Positions 34,296 through 42,503 of a DNA stretch of 64,000 bases are shown piece after piece. The stretch comes from Cohaesibacter intestini (lineage in GTDB: Bacteria > Pseudomonadota > Alphaproteobacteria > Rhizobiales > Cohaesibacteraceae). A program made the translations under genes and the position numbers. Position 1 is the first letter of the stretch, and each line of letters opens with the position of its first letter. The stretch lies in NCBI RefSeq assembly GCF_003324485.1, contig NZ_QODK01000004.1, forward strand, positions 366,514-430,513, written 5' to 3'. The notes under the pieces were generated by a model. That model did not search any database, was not told the origin of the DNA, and was given only the letters and a program-made list of their open reading frames with translations.

Positions 34296-34468
34296 GTGCG
34301 ATATTCCAAGGCGCAAAATAGTTCATACTTTTCAGGACCGAGCCACTTCACACGTATTCGGACCTGTCGCTGATTAGCAGATCGAAACCGAGTCTAAAAG
34401 ATAAAGTTGTCGCAAGAATGTATTGGCCCATTGAAATTCTACTCATGCTATAAATAAGGAAAATCGCG

Positions 34469-34621
34469 ATGGGTATTGCGATGGACGACAAGGTCAAACG
34501 TTGGACGGCTAAGCGCAAATCTACGCTTGTGATCGAGATCATTCAAGGCAAGCCAACGGTTTCAGAGGCAAGCCGTTTTATAATTTCTCACCCTCTGAGA
34601 GCCGGATTGAAAAGTAGTTGA
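34469..34621 (+). pseudogene. Truncated DUF1153-type transposase helper ORF
   Basis: AAGGAA precedes an ATG whose product begins MGIAMDDKVKRWTAKRKSTL, then VIEIIQGKPTVSEASR. This is the N-terminus of the small HTH protein (DUF1153-like, transposase OrfA type) of certain insertion sequences. The similarity ends at about base 34577, and the frame runs into unrelated sequence ending at 34621. The break coincides with the start of the IS5-like debris, which probably inserted here. Confidence 0.6.
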
Positions 34622-34663
34622 GCGATATCAATAGGTTGTGATTCAACCGTCTTTGTCTAGAAG

Positions 34664-35209
34664 ATGGAGTATCATATGCCTTGGGATGATATCGCTCGGG
34701 TTCAAAATAACCGGGATAAACTTCGCTATCCAACAGATTTAACCGACAAAGAATGGGAAGTGATCGAACCGTTCTTGCCTCCCGCCCGGTCAGGCGGGCG
34801 ACCACGCACCACAAATATACGCGATGTAATAGATGCGATCCTGTATGTTGGTGGAAGCGGTTGCCGATGGCGGATGTTGCCCAGGGACTTTCCTCCGGTC
34901 TCGACGGTGCGCAGATATTTTTATGCATGGCGCAATGCTGGCTTTTGGACCCGGATTAATCATCTCCCGGTCATGGGGTGCCGCGAACTGGAAGGGCGAG
35001 AAGCCAGTCCTACGGCTGGAGTGATTGACAGTCAGAGAGTCAAAACGACAGAAAGCGGCGGCATTCGGGGCTATGATGCAGGCAAGAAGACCAAGGGGCG
35101 CAAGCGCCATATCATTGCCGACACCCTTGGTTTGAAGCTGCATGTTGTCGTCCATTCTGCTGATATTCAGGATCGTGATGTCCAGTATACGTATAGTTAT
35201 GTCCGCTGA
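34664..35209 (+). pseudogene. Truncated IS5-family transposase
   Basis: A 181-codon remnant: YPTDLTDKEWEVIEPFLPP (N-terminal DUF4096-type domain), IRDVIDAILYVGGSGCRWRMLP, then the start of the catalytic domain with GVIDSQRVKTTESGG (first Asp of the DDE triad) and GRKRHIIADTLG. Homology stops after HSADIQDRD; the second Asp, the Glu and the right inverted repeat are missing. It cannot transpose. The family is IS5, probably the IS1031-like subgroup. It splits the glycosyltransferase block. Confidence 0.82.
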
Positions 35210-35286
35210 GTCCCTCTGTACTGTTGAATATCGCTGAAAACGTGTTTGCCGCTCATAGCAGTAGAGCCGGTAGATTAAATAATGTC

Positions 35287-35835
35287 TTAGATCTCAAAAC
35301 TTGGAGAGCCAAGGCTAGGATCCCACTTTTGGAACAGCTTTTGCCTTTCCCAGAATTTTGAGTGAATAACTTCGCAGCATTCCTCTGCATTCAAGTCATG
35401 AACAGCACTCTCTGTTGAAAATTTCAGCGCGCTGACCACTTTATCTTGATTTTCTTTGAAGGTAAAAATCAGATCATGTCGCGCGTTTGATATAGGTTTA
35501 TCAAGAAACTGTGCGCTAAAAACGGAGGGATTCCGCTTCTTTATCTTATTCACGATTGTGTTTGCTGTCTTCCCAATCCCAATGACAATATCAGGGTATA
35601 AATCGCTAGGTAGGTAATTGTGTAAGATCGCAAGCAACCTGCTCTTTGGAACCCAAACGGTTTCCGTGTTCCCAAACTCAAGGCCTTTTAAAGCCTGACA
35701 GACATTTGTGTGCGTCGTGCTTTTGTCGGAAAAAATCCAGCAGTTAAACAAGTTTAGGTTTTCGAAAACGAACTCTGTTTCGTGCTCTGTCTTTCGACCT
35801 AACCGACTGACGATTTCATCATTCTTTGTTAGCAT
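35287..35835 (-). CDS. Unknown protein, possibly partial ELM1-like glycosyltransferase
   Basis: A 182-aa protein I do not recognise with certainty. The order of segments WIFSDKSTTHTNVCQALKG, PDIVIGIGKTANTIVNKIKKRN, AQFLDKPISNARHDLIF and FKENQDKV recalls the first half of ELM1/DUF1022 proteins, putative glycosyltransferases of lipopolysaccharide loci, which are about 300 to 350 residues. If so, this copy lacks its C-terminal half, which would fit the decay seen in neighbours. No export signal or membrane span. AT-rich codon use. Confidence 0.45.
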   Translation of the reverse strand: MLTKNDEIVSRLGRKTEHETEFVFENLNLFNCWIFSDKSTTHTNVCQALKGLEFGNTETVWVPKSRLLAILHNYLPSDLYPDIVIGIGKTANTIVNKIKKRNPSVFSAQFLDKPISNARHDLIFTFKENQDKVVSALKFSTESAVHDLNAEECCEVIHSKFWERQKLFQKWDPSLGSPSFEI

Positions 35836-35936
35836 TTTTTTGTTCCGGCGTCCCTGTCACCGTTCTTAAATATCTTGCATGATGCGATTGGCTGTAGTCG
35901 CGAAATCATGATTAATTACTCAAGCATCTTGTCGCT

Positions 35937-36323
35937 TTAACTTTCTTGGATTTCCTTGTAATAGCTCGACCCGTTGGGTCTAAATCCACACATCCTTCCA
36001 GCCGCAAAAGAAACGTCTTTTGTCGCTTTTGTGAGCAATTTGAGATCTGCTTCAGGCTTTGCCATCAACCTTAAGAGGCCAAAAGGAATACTTGGCTGGG
36101 GCTGATGAACAGTTTCAGTATGCATAGCAGCGGGCAAAAAACTCAGTAGCTGAGATTGTGTCTCACAATCGTATGCCGTCTCATTGTTGTCGCAAATAAC
36201 CAGAGAAAGCTGCACGCCATCCAACAAGTTGAGATTGGCGACAGACTTCTGACACCGCTCCAGCATTGTTGAGCGACCGCGAGAGCAAATTGCCAGCGCT
36301 ATTTTCTGAGGAATTCGACTCAT
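35937..36323 (-). CDS. Glycosyltransferase family 2, short or truncated
   Basis: A 128-aa product beginning MSRIPQKIALAICSRGRSTMLERCQKSV, then LVICDNNE: the first beta-alpha-beta of a GT-A fold, as in family 2 glycosyltransferases. Intact enzymes have 250 to 330 residues; here the DxD and acceptor regions are missing, and the frame ends soon after AGRMCGFRPNG. The start at 36323 overlaps the stop of the upstream glycosyltransferase by 4 bases (ATGA), so it was once part of a working operon. Probably a decaying gene. Confidence 0.55.
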   Translation of the reverse strand: MSRIPQKIALAICSRGRSTMLERCQKSVANLNLLDGVQLSLVICDNNETAYDCETQSQLLSFLPAAMHTETVHQPQPSIPFGLLRLMAKPEADLKLLTKATKDVSFAAGRMCGFRPNGSSYYKEIQES

Positions 36324-37093
36324 GACTGACTTCGTTTCTCCAGCATCTTTAAAATTCTCATAAAGCGCGAAAAAGACTGCGTAGACGCAAAGGCGATGCC
36401 TTTCCAACCAGCAAATATGAATCGCCGGACAAACAAGTATTTAACCATTTCCACCGGGAACTCAGACACAAGACGCAAATACAACAACCACATCGGTTTC
36501 TCTATCTGAGTGGTTGCGGCAAGATCCGATGTATAGTTTAATTTGGAAACGGTATGTCCCCAATTTCTGAAAGAATAGTGATACTGGCGTGCTTTCAGCG
36601 TACCCGAGGTATAGCCTTCATCAATCTCAATTCGATCATAAGAAGGATCGAGCTTCACTCGCGCATATCGCAAATCGTACAGTCGTGGGACCTTGCGGAA
36701 ATCAGCGAATGGTCTTGGGGAAGTATCTCCTGGAAGGACCATCGTGTTGCGAATGAAGTAACAAACATGGGTTGGATCTCCCTTGTCGAACAGAGAATGA
36801 ATTTCCTCGCGCAGATCTGGTGTCACGACTTCGTCGGCATCAATATAGAAGATCCAGTGATTTTTGCATTGACCTTCGCCGAAACTGCGTTGAGGTCCAA
36901 ACCCTTCCCATGGGTTGAATATCACCCGTGCACCATGGCTTTCAGCGATCTCCACCGTGTTGTCAGTTGAGCCCGAATCGATGACCACGATCTCGCGCCC
37001 TAGGCCGGTGACTGATCTCAATGTTCTCGCAATCCGATCCCCTTCGTTAAATGTGCGGATAAGCACTGAAATCGGGGGACATTTTTCAACCAT
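36320..37093 (-). CDS. Glycosyltransferase family 2 (WaaE/KdtX-like)
   Basis: A 257-aa enzyme. ISVLIRTFNEGDRIARTLRSV, IVVIDSGSTDNTVEIAESHGA, then WIFYIDADEVVTPDL contains the DxD metal motif; PWEGFGPQR is typical of lipopolysaccharide core glycosyltransferases of the WaaE group. After the catalytic domain, HYSFRNWGHTVSKLNYTSDLAA and a hydrophobic C-terminal part suggest membrane association. ATG at 37093 was chosen over one 18 bases upstream because AAGAGA lies in the right place. It probably modifies surface polysaccharide. Confidence 0.85.
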   Translation of the reverse strand: MVEKCPPISVLIRTFNEGDRIARTLRSVTGLGREIVVIDSGSTDNTVEIAESHGARVIFNPWEGFGPQRSFGEGQCKNHWIFYIDADEVVTPDLREEIHSLFDKGDPTHVCYFIRNTMVLPGDTSPRPFADFRKVPRLYDLRYARVKLDPSYDRIEIDEGYTSGTLKARQYHYSFRNWGHTVSKLNYTSDLAATTQIEKPMWLLYLRLVSEFPVEMVKYLFVRRFIFAGWKGIAFASTQSFSRFMRILKMLEKRSQS

Positions 37094-37196
37094 TGATTTA
37101 TCTCTTCGCATTCAGTTTCAGTTGGTATAAATCAGGAATGATGCCGGATCAAGCGCTGCATTTTATAAAAACCATATAAATCAGGAAGTTGAAGAA

Positions 37197-37952
37197 ATGA
37201 TCCAAAATGGTTCAAAAGAAAAAGTCACACTTTGCATTACAAGCTGTGGACGCAAAGATCTTTTGGCAAGAACAATCGACAGCTTTGTGCCGTCACATAA
37301 AAATAGCTTAAGCACAATGCTCGTTATAGATGACGCGAATAGTTCAGAAGTGAAATCTTGGATTGAACAAAACTATCCTGACATTGATGTTATTCTCAAT
37401 GGCTCTCAACTAGGACAAATGAAATCGATCGATAAACTTTATGCGCGTGTCGACACCGAATTTATTTTTCATGGTGAGGATGATTGGCTTTTCAATGAAG
37501 AGGATACGATTCCATCTTGTATGAAGGTGATGCATGCCGAGCCTGATGTCAGCGTCGTTTGCGTCAGGAAAATATCAGATCTCCAGCAACGTTTTCAGGA
37601 CAACTGCGTTCGCAAGGAAGTTGATGGCGTTTCTTATGCGCTGATGCCTTTGGACATTCACCCTGAATGGCTCAGTTTTTCCTTCAACCCTGGCCTCACG
37701 CGGCGAAGTCTCTGGAAAAAGTATGGCCCTTACGCGAAGTATGTGACGGAGGAGCGGATAAGCATCGTCATGAAACGAGATGGTCTGATGGTGGCGTTTC
37801 TTGACCCTGGTTCATGTCATCACATTGGTGGTGGCCAACATGTTGATGATCCAGAACAGCCGCTTCGGGCAAAGACATTCCCTCAACGAATGAAACGTTC
37901 AATCATAAAACGCGTCAAGCGACTTCAACGAAAATTCGGGCATGACGTCTAG
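37197..37952 (+). CDS. Glycosyltransferase family 2-like protein
   Basis: A 251-aa protein with GT-A features: VTLCITSCGRKDLLARTIDSF at the start, LVIDDANSSE, QLGQMKSIDKLY and FIFHGEDDWLFNEE (the DD pair as metal motif). The C-terminus is strongly basic (QRMKRSIIKRVKRLQRKFG), likely peripheral to the membrane. It is divergent from the minus-strand glycosyltransferases and AT-rich. It probably adds a sugar to a surface glycan; donor and acceptor are unknown. Confidence 0.75.
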   Translation: MIQNGSKEKVTLCITSCGRKDLLARTIDSFVPSHKNSLSTMLVIDDANSSEVKSWIEQNYPDIDVILNGSQLGQMKSIDKLYARVDTEFIFHGEDDWLFNEEDTIPSCMKVMHAEPDVSVVCVRKISDLQQRFQDNCVRKEVDGVSYALMPLDIHPEWLSFSFNPGLTRRSLWKKYGPYAKYVTEERISIVMKRDGLMVAFLDPGSCHHIGGGQHVDDPEQPLRAKTFPQRMKRSIIKRVKRLQRKFGHDV

Positions 37953-38381
37953 TCTGCCATTCAGGCGGATCGTACACCATTCAATACTTGTTGGTTCTGA
38001 ACTATTTGAATTAGTTTGTTGTACCAACGAGCAGAACTTCTGCTCTAGATCAGGGAACCCCTTTTTGTGCGTTTTATGAAGCAATGGATTTCATTGATTT
38101 GGGGGGGCAGAATAGGCAGAGCAATATCGCTTCAGATTAACTATGACGGCCAAGCTTTTAGGAAGCTCGTTCGGCACAATACTATGCTGTGCGCTGGCAT
38201 TGTAAGGATCTGAGGACCTCTATTGAATGGCTTTGATAGCTTTAAATTGTAGAGGTGTATTGAGGAGGCTTTCGAATTGCAGCGATGGGGAACTGGATTT
38301 GTCCCAGATGATGCTTGTCGAATGACCGTATTCCTCTGTAATCGTCTTCCGGGCTCGGGCGCATCCCAGAAAACCAAGCGA
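37953..38381. other. Region between glycosyltransferase and integrase genes
   Basis: About 430 bases without a convincing gene. A perfect palindrome GAGCAGAA-C-TTCTGCTC lies at 38029-38045. Short frames on both strands around 38141-38377 look like eroded coding DNA (possibly transposase) but I cannot name it. An attachment site of the prophage could lie here. Confidence 0.4.
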
Positions 38382-39416
38382 CTATTTCTTATTCTTCAAT
38401 TCTGCCCTCTCTATAGCCCCTTTCGCCAGTTTCTTCTTGTTCGCCTGCCGGGAATAGTGGCTAGCCATGGCTTCGGTGCGATGGCCTAGTACTGCCATCA
38501 TTTCTTTTTCGCTGCCTCCGGCCTCGGCAATGTCTGTTGCCAGTGTTGTGCGTAGGCCGTGGAAGGTTAGGCCGGGCTGGACCTTGTTGGCTTGCTCCAG
38601 TTCGCGGATAAGCTTGAAAAAGGATGCGCGAAAGCCGCTTGCCGTCCAAGGGGTGTGTTTGGTGGTCAGGCACATGATTGGGCTATGGCGCTTCGTGTTG
38701 TCGATGATCGTTTTCAGGACTTGACCTGTCGGCACCCATATTGGGTCGCCCGTTTTGCTTTGGATGAAGTTGATTGAACCGCCATCATAAGCAGTCCAAG
38801 GGAGCTTGATCACGTCACCTTGTCTCAAGCCTGCATAGAGGGCGAGGGCCATGGGCAGGATCAACTGTTGCGGCGCTGCATCAAGTGCGGCGAGGCGCTC
38901 GGCTTGTGTCCATGGGCGATTTGCTGGGCCTTCGTTGGTCGGTTTTCTGAGCTTTTTTACTTTTGCGGCTGGATTGGTCTCGATGAAATCGTGCTGCATG
39001 CCCCAATTGAAGAGCAGGGAAAAGCAAGTCACCACATAGTTAGCAAATGTGCGCTTATGCATCTTGAATGCGATGTCGCGGATTTTTGTGATGGTGGATG
39101 GTTTGAGGCCGTTTAGTGGTGTGTCTTTCCTCTTGCCAGTCTGCATCCAGTGCATGATCTTGTCATAGTCGGACTTCGTGCGGGGTGCTAAACTTCGATA
39201 TTCCGGGCTTTTGCGATAGGCCTCAATCAATGCGCCTAGGCTGTTCTTTATCGGCTTTTGGTTGAGCACTTTTGCGTCTTCAATTGCGATTTGGTGATAG
39301 AATTCTGCTGTGCCTGGTTCACCCTTAATGCGCGCGCGGGTTTTGCGATGGTAAAAATACCGCTTGCCCTTAGAGGTGATGATATGCAGGTTTTTAACCC
39401 GGTTCCGCCCAGCCAT
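38382..39416 (-). CDS. int: Tyrosine recombinase/integrase of the prophage
   Basis: A 344-aa phage integrase. An N-terminal AP2-like arm-binding part (KRYFYHRKTRARIKGEPG) is followed by a core-binding SAM-like domain and the catalytic domain: YAGLRQGDVIKL (first Arg), HGLRTTLATD (His-x-x-Arg) and LGHRTEAMASHYSR (Gly-His and the nucleophilic Tyr). All catalytic residues are visible, so it may be active. It reads leftwards, towards the putative attachment region, and overlaps the excisionase-like gene by 23 bases. Confidence 0.94.
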   Translation of the reverse strand: MAGRNRVKNLHIITSKGKRYFYHRKTRARIKGEPGTAEFYHQIAIEDAKVLNQKPIKNSLGALIEAYRKSPEYRSLAPRTKSDYDKIMHWMQTGKRKDTPLNGLKPSTITKIRDIAFKMHKRTFANYVVTCFSLLFNWGMQHDFIETNPAAKVKKLRKPTNEGPANRPWTQAERLAALDAAPQQLILPMALALYAGLRQGDVIKLPWTAYDGGSINFIQSKTGDPIWVPTGQVLKTIIDNTKRHSPIMCLTTKHTPWTASGFRASFFKLIRELEQANKVQPGLTFHGLRTTLATDIAEAGGSEKEMMAVLGHRTEAMASHYSRQANKKKLAKGAIERAELKNKK

Positions 39417-39612
39417 AGTCTTGTACCGTATCCTTGATTGAAGTGTTGCTCAGCCCAGACATTTCATCGATCCACTGATCGAGGACTTTCCTATCCCATT
39501 TCGGGTAGCTGCCTATTCTGATGTGTCTGCCAGGATAGTTGCTTTGCAGATAGGCCACTGAGACACCGCAATAGCGCGCTGCGTCTTTTGTGCTAATCAA
39601 GCGCGGCTCCAT
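39394..39612 (-). CDS. Excisionase-like small helix-turn-helix protein
   Basis: A 72-aa protein: LISTKDAARYCGVSVAYLQSN is a MerR-like helix-turn-helix of the AlpA/HTH_17 kind, and IRIGSYPKWDRKVLDQWID the wing with the typical late Trp. Such proteins bend attachment-site DNA and direct excision. It overlaps the integrase start, which fits joint expression of Xis and Int. Confidence 0.8.
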   Translation of the reverse strand: MEPRLISTKDAARYCGVSVAYLQSNYPGRHIRIGSYPKWDRKVLDQWIDEMSGLSNTSIKDTVQDYGWAEPG

Positions 39613-39622
39613 TGTCTTGTTC

Positions 39623-39727
39623 CTAAATCAGAGGGCCGATGATTGCGGTGGCTTTCATGATGGCGAAATATGCGCCAAAGCCGAGGGCGGAAAGGGTGGC
39701 GGCGATTGGGATGATCAGGCGATCCAT
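39623..39727 (-). CDS. Small membrane protein (34 aa)
   Basis: MDRLIIPIAATLSALGFGAYFAIMKATAIIGPLI: one membrane span, with a good site (AGGAGC) before the ATG. The longer frame upstream is not protein-like. Its stop lies 10 bases before the excisionase-like gene, in the same leftward unit. The function is unknown. Confidence 0.55.
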   Translation of the reverse strand: MDRLIIPIAATLSALGFGAYFAIMKATAIIGPLI

Positions 39728-39785
39728 TATTGTGCTCCTGTGGTGAGGTGGAGAGTGGTGCGGTCGGGAATTGCAGGGCAATTCC

Positions 39786-40241
39786 CTAGAATGGGATATC
39801 GTCGTCCAGATCGTCGCGGATGCGGCTGTCTGGGCCGGGTGGTTGATCGCCATAGCTGCCCGGCTCGGCTGGTGGTGGTCCGCCTGCTCCGAGCTTCTCC
39901 AGCATGGTCAGGGCGGCGTTGTAGCCCTGCAACACAATCTCGGTGGTGTAGCGGTCCTGACCGTTCTGGTCCTGCCATTTGCGGGTCATGAGTTTGCCCT
40001 CAAGATAAACCTTCGAGCCTTTCTTGAGATATTGCTCGGCGATCTTGCAAAGGCCTTCGGTGAAAATGACAACTCGGTGCCATTCGGTTTTTTCCTTGCG
40101 CTCGCCGGTGTTTTTGTCCTTCCAGCTTTCGCCGGTGGCAATGGACAGTGTGCAGACGGGGCGACCGTCTTGGGTGCGGCGGATCTCAGGATCCTGCCCA
40201 AGATTGCCCACAAGGATGACTTTATTGACTGATCCGGCCAT
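39786..40241 (-). CDS. ssb: Single-stranded DNA-binding protein
   Basis: A 151-aa [24 protein letters not shown] begins the OB fold, with [31 protein letters not shown] in the middle; the flexible Pro/Gly tail ends DDDIPF, the acidic tip that recruits replication and repair partners. Full length. A phage copy, encoded in the leftward early unit with the recombination/replication genes and probably controlled by the operator pair at 41429-41475. Confidence 0.95.
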   Translation of the reverse strand: MAGSVNKVILVGNLGQDPEIRRTQDGRPVCTLSIATGESWKDKNTGERKEKTEWHRVVIFTEGLCKIAEQYLKKGSKVYLEGKLMTRKWQDQNGQDRYTTEIVLQGYNAALTMLEKLGAGGPPPAEPGSYGDQPPGPDSRIRDDLDDDIPF

Positions 40242-40255
40242 TGGATGGCTCCTCT

Positions 40256-40855
40256 CTAACTTGCGACCCGTTCGGGGTTGCGTTCTGCCATGCGGTCAGG
40301 GATATGCTGCTCCACCCGGTCGGCCCAAAGGGCGGCTGCGCCTTCGGTGGTGCGTGGCATGATGGGGTGTTTGGTGATGGCTGCGCCTTTGGTCACGCTG
40401 CTGGTGTGGCCGCTGCCCATGTCGCGCAATTCTGCTTGAATGGTTGCGCTTGTCGCTGCGATCAGAAAGCGAAGGTCTCCAACGTCCGGGTGACGCTCCA
40501 GCCCGGCTGCAAGGCGGATAGATGCGCGGATCCGGTTGATATAGGGATCCACCTGACCGACCGGCTTGAAGCTCGCAAAAAAACGGCGCGTGTCGTTTTG
40601 CTCCTCGATCATCGGCATGACCGGCTCATCAAAAGCCGCGTGCGCAAAGAGCAAAAGGGCCTCAAGCTGGAAATTGGGCGGCACGATCTCGGCAAGGTTA
40701 AGCAAGTGATCGGCAAAGCTATATTGACCGTTAAAAAGCGAAGGTATCCAAGGCTTGAGGGCGAGGAGCCTGCCGATCAGGCGAAAATCAATGTCATCCG
40801 GCTCAGGGCTTTGCGGCATAGAGCGGCGCTCAGGGAGAATGAAATGCAGTGTCAT
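40256..40855 (-). CDS. Prophage protein of unknown function
   Basis: A 199-aa soluble protein I do not recognise. It is rich in charged residues, has no membrane span or nucleotide motif, and ends [10 protein letters not shown]. It starts with [21 protein letters not shown]; an internal Met 13 (40819) could also be the start. It lies 14 bases upstream of ssb in the same leftward unit, so a role in early phage DNA metabolism is likely by context only. Confidence 0.6.
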   Translation of the reverse strand: MTLHFILPERRSMPQSPEPDDIDFRLIGRLLALKPWIPSLFNGQYSFADHLLNLAEIVPPNFQLEALLLFAHAAFDEPVMPMIEEQNDTRRFFASFKPVGQVDPYINRIRASIRLAAGLERHPDVGDLRFLIAATSATIQAELRDMGSGHTSSVTKGAAITKHPIMPRTTEGAAALWADRVEQHIPDRMAERNPERVAS

Positions 40856-40885
40856 GACTGTTTTCTCTGTCTGGAGGTGAACGGG

Positions 40886-40969
40886 TCAAAAGAGAATGGA
40901 GGCCCAAACGCCAAGCATCGTCATGAAGGTGAGCAAGCTGCCAAGGGCGAGAATGTCTCGAATGATCAT
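40886..40969 (-). CDS. Very small membrane protein (27 aa)
   Basis: MIIRDILALGSLLTFMTMLGVWASILF: a single hydrophobic span, AAAGG ahead of the ATG. It sits in the leftward early unit between two unknown genes. Comparable in kind to the 34-aa protein near the integrase. Function not known. Confidence 0.45.
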   Translation of the reverse strand: MIIRDILALGSLLTFMTMLGVWASILF

Positions 40970-41103
40970 GGTTTGGGCCTTTCTTGAATGGTAGGAAAGA
41001 GGGGCGGATCCGCTGTGATCGGGAGGAGAAATCACCGATCCACCCCTCAGGTGCTCACCCCTTGCACGTCGCCAGAGAAGGGGTGAGTGGGGAAGGCTTC
41101 CCC

Positions 41104-41391
41104 TTAATGTCCGTTTGCGCGCCTCAGGAAGGCGAGGGCTTGGCCGGATGCATCAAAGGCGCTCAGGGCATTGTCGGCGATTTCCTGCGCGAGCTCGATG
41201 GTCACCGGGCTGGTGTCAAACCAGTCTTTGAGTGTGCGATGAATGGCATCAAGCTCATCCGCATTGTGGCGCTTGTCGAGCTGCTTCCATTGATAGTTGG
41301 AGGGCCAGCGATAGGCGCGACCATTGATGATCGCGGTGGTGCCTTGGCGATGGTCGGGGCTGGCTGTCGCCGATAGATTTGTGACTGTCAT
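41104..41391 (-). CDS. Prophage protein of unknown function, first gene of the leftward unit
   Basis: A 95-aa protein (MTVTNLSATASPDHRQGTT..., later ELDAIHRTLKDWFDTS and IADNALSAFDASGQALAFLRR). It has no known motif that I can name. The ATG at 41391 lies 38 bases inside the paired operators 41429-41475, so it is the first gene under the left operator and would be expressed early on induction. Confidence 0.6.
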   Translation of the reverse strand: MTVTNLSATASPDHRQGTTAIINGRAYRWPSNYQWKQLDKRHNADELDAIHRTLKDWFDTSPVTIELAQEIADNALSAFDASGQALAFLRRANGH

Positions 41392-41428
41392 TCTGCAAAG
41401 TCCGGGTAAAGTTCTTTGCATTATTGAA

Positions 41429-41475
41429 ATTCACAAAAAATGAATAGTCAACAAAAAAATTCATAAAAAGTGAAT
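41429..41475. promoter_or_regulatory. Left operator pair (two repressor sites)
   Basis: ATTCAC-AAAAA-ATGAAT at 41429-41445 and ATTCAT-AAAAA-GTGAAT at 41459-41475, 17-bp inverted repeats with centres 30 bases apart (about three turns). They match the sites beside the repressor gene and lie directly before the leftward early genes. Confidence 0.8.
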
Positions 41476-41688
41476 AACAGGTAGCGTTGGTTGTGGTGCG
41501 CTGTTTCTAGCTTTTTGGGTTGTTTAGGGGAATGGGTTATTTAGGTGTGAATGCGGTTGTGTTGTGCATATAGGTTGAAAAGTAAAGAAAATCTTGATTT
41601 GTTCACATTTTGTTCCCATTGTGTGGTGGGAGACTTAAGAGTGTAAAATGAGTGATGAGTTGAGATTGAAATTGATGTTGGAGGCTTG
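41476..41688. other. Stretch between left operators and repressor gene
   Basis: About 210 bases, low in GC, with GT-rich text around 41480-41560. A 56-codon plus-strand frame starting at 41648 overlaps the repressor on the other strand and lacks a placed binding site. No other signal seen. Confidence 0.4.
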
Positions 41689-42003
41689 TTATGTGTCGGG
41701 GTTCTCGCTTGATGCGCTAGAAGTGCTCACGCGTGGTCTGGATGCCCAAGCTACGCGCATTTGTTGCGGTAATGTGTCGGCTCTTCCTAAAAACAAAAAG
41801 TCGAGTGACACCCCATAAACCTTGCTAATTTTCAGAGCGCCTTGAAGCGATAAGCGTTGATTGCCTTTTTCCCAGTTGTTTAGCTGCGTAGGTAGAATTT
41901 CTATGCTCGAGGCGAAATCCTTTTGCTTCAGGTTCAAATGGTCTCTCAGCCATCTGACCCGCTCTGCGACTTTTTCCATGGATGCTTCGTCTGGTGTTTT
42001 CAT
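41689..42003 (-). CDS. Phage repressor, XRE family
   Basis: A 104-aa protein with one helix-turn-helix: VAERVRWLRDHLNLKQKDFASSIEILPTQLNNWEKGNQRLSLQGALKISKVYGVSLDFLF, the standard XRE domain, and no peptidase-type C-terminus. The start at 42003 is the first ATG after operator 42021-42037. Lacking a LexA-like autocleavage domain, it would need another way of induction, such as an antirepressor. It faces the Cro-like gene across the right operators. Confidence 0.85.
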   Translation of the reverse strand: MKTPDEASMEKVAERVRWLRDHLNLKQKDFASSIEILPTQLNNWEKGNQRLSLQGALKISKVYGVSLDFLFLGRADTLPQQMRVAWASRPRVSTSSASSENPDT

Positions 42004-42020
42004 GGCGCTTATTTTGCACA

Positions 42021-42079
42021 ATTCACAAAAAATGAATATTTCTAAAAACTAATATTGACTAAATTCACTTTTAATGAAT
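42021..42079. promoter_or_regulatory. Right operator pair between repressor and Cro-like genes
   Basis: ATTCAC-AAAAA-ATGAAT (42021-42037) and ATTCAC-TTTTA-ATGAAT (42063-42079), centres 42 bases apart (four turns). Each lies close to the start of one of the divergent regulators, as expected for a lysogeny switch. Confidence 0.82.
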
Positions 42080-42089
42080 TTATTGGGGC

Positions 42090-42305
42090 ATGGAACATGC
42101 TCGCAATATCATAGCTTCGTTGGGTTCTCGTGAGGTCGCTGAGCGCCTAGGAGTAAAGTCACCAGCTATTAGTAATGCCGTTTCTTCCGGTCAGTTTCCT
42201 GCTGCATGGTATCGCGAGTTGCGAAATCTGGGGCAAGAAAAGGGCATTGTGGTGCCTGACAGTTTATTCAACTGGAGGCGGGCAGCGGATGACCCCGATG
42301 CTTAG
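42090..42305 (+). CDS. Cro-like regulator
   Basis: A 71-aa protein: IIASLGSREVAERLGVKSPAISNAVSSGQFPAAWYRELRNLG. This is the YdaS/Cro type of helix-turn-helix (GSREVAERLGVKSPAISNAVSSG). It starts 10 bases after the second right operator and is divergent from the repressor. It should favour the lytic state by blocking repressor synthesis. Confidence 0.78.
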   Translation: MEHARNIIASLGSREVAERLGVKSPAISNAVSSGQFPAAWYRELRNLGQEKGIVVPDSLFNWRRAADDPDA

Positions 42306-42423
42306 CCAGTCGCCTGACCTGTCTGGCCAGCTCTTGGCCGAGGGCTGCGGCTTCCTGTCGGAAAGTCTCGGCGCTCATCTCTTTCAGGTCTGCCGGGTCA
42401 CCTTCATTCCTGTTGTTTCCCAT
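42268..42423 (-). CDS. Possible small charged protein (51 aa)
   Basis: MGNNRNEGDPADLKEMSAETF, then RQEAAALGQELARQVRRLAKHRG: a hydrophilic, probably helical product with GGAG placed 10 bases before the ATG. It fills most of the 200-bp gap after the Cro-like gene and overlaps its 3' end by 38 bases on the opposite strand. Plausible but unproven. Confidence 0.35.
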   Translation of the reverse strand: MGNNRNEGDPADLKEMSAETFRQEAAALGQELARQVRRLAKHRGHPLPASS

Positions 42424-42503
42424 TTCCTTGGTCTCCTGTGGTTGTTAACCAGTCTGCAAGACTGGTCAGCCTCGGTCCATGTTTTTTCGCGGGGTCTTCG
42501 CTC

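Noticed and set aside
38029..38045. Palindrome GAGCAGAA-C-TTCTGCTC near the integrase as prophage attachment core
   Set aside because: No second copy is seen in the window and nothing else supports it; the tRNA fragment is the better candidate.
41648..41818. 56-codon plus-strand frame antisense to the repressor gene's 3' end
   Set aside because: Binding site is misplaced and it overlaps the repressor by 130 bases; kept only as a possibility.
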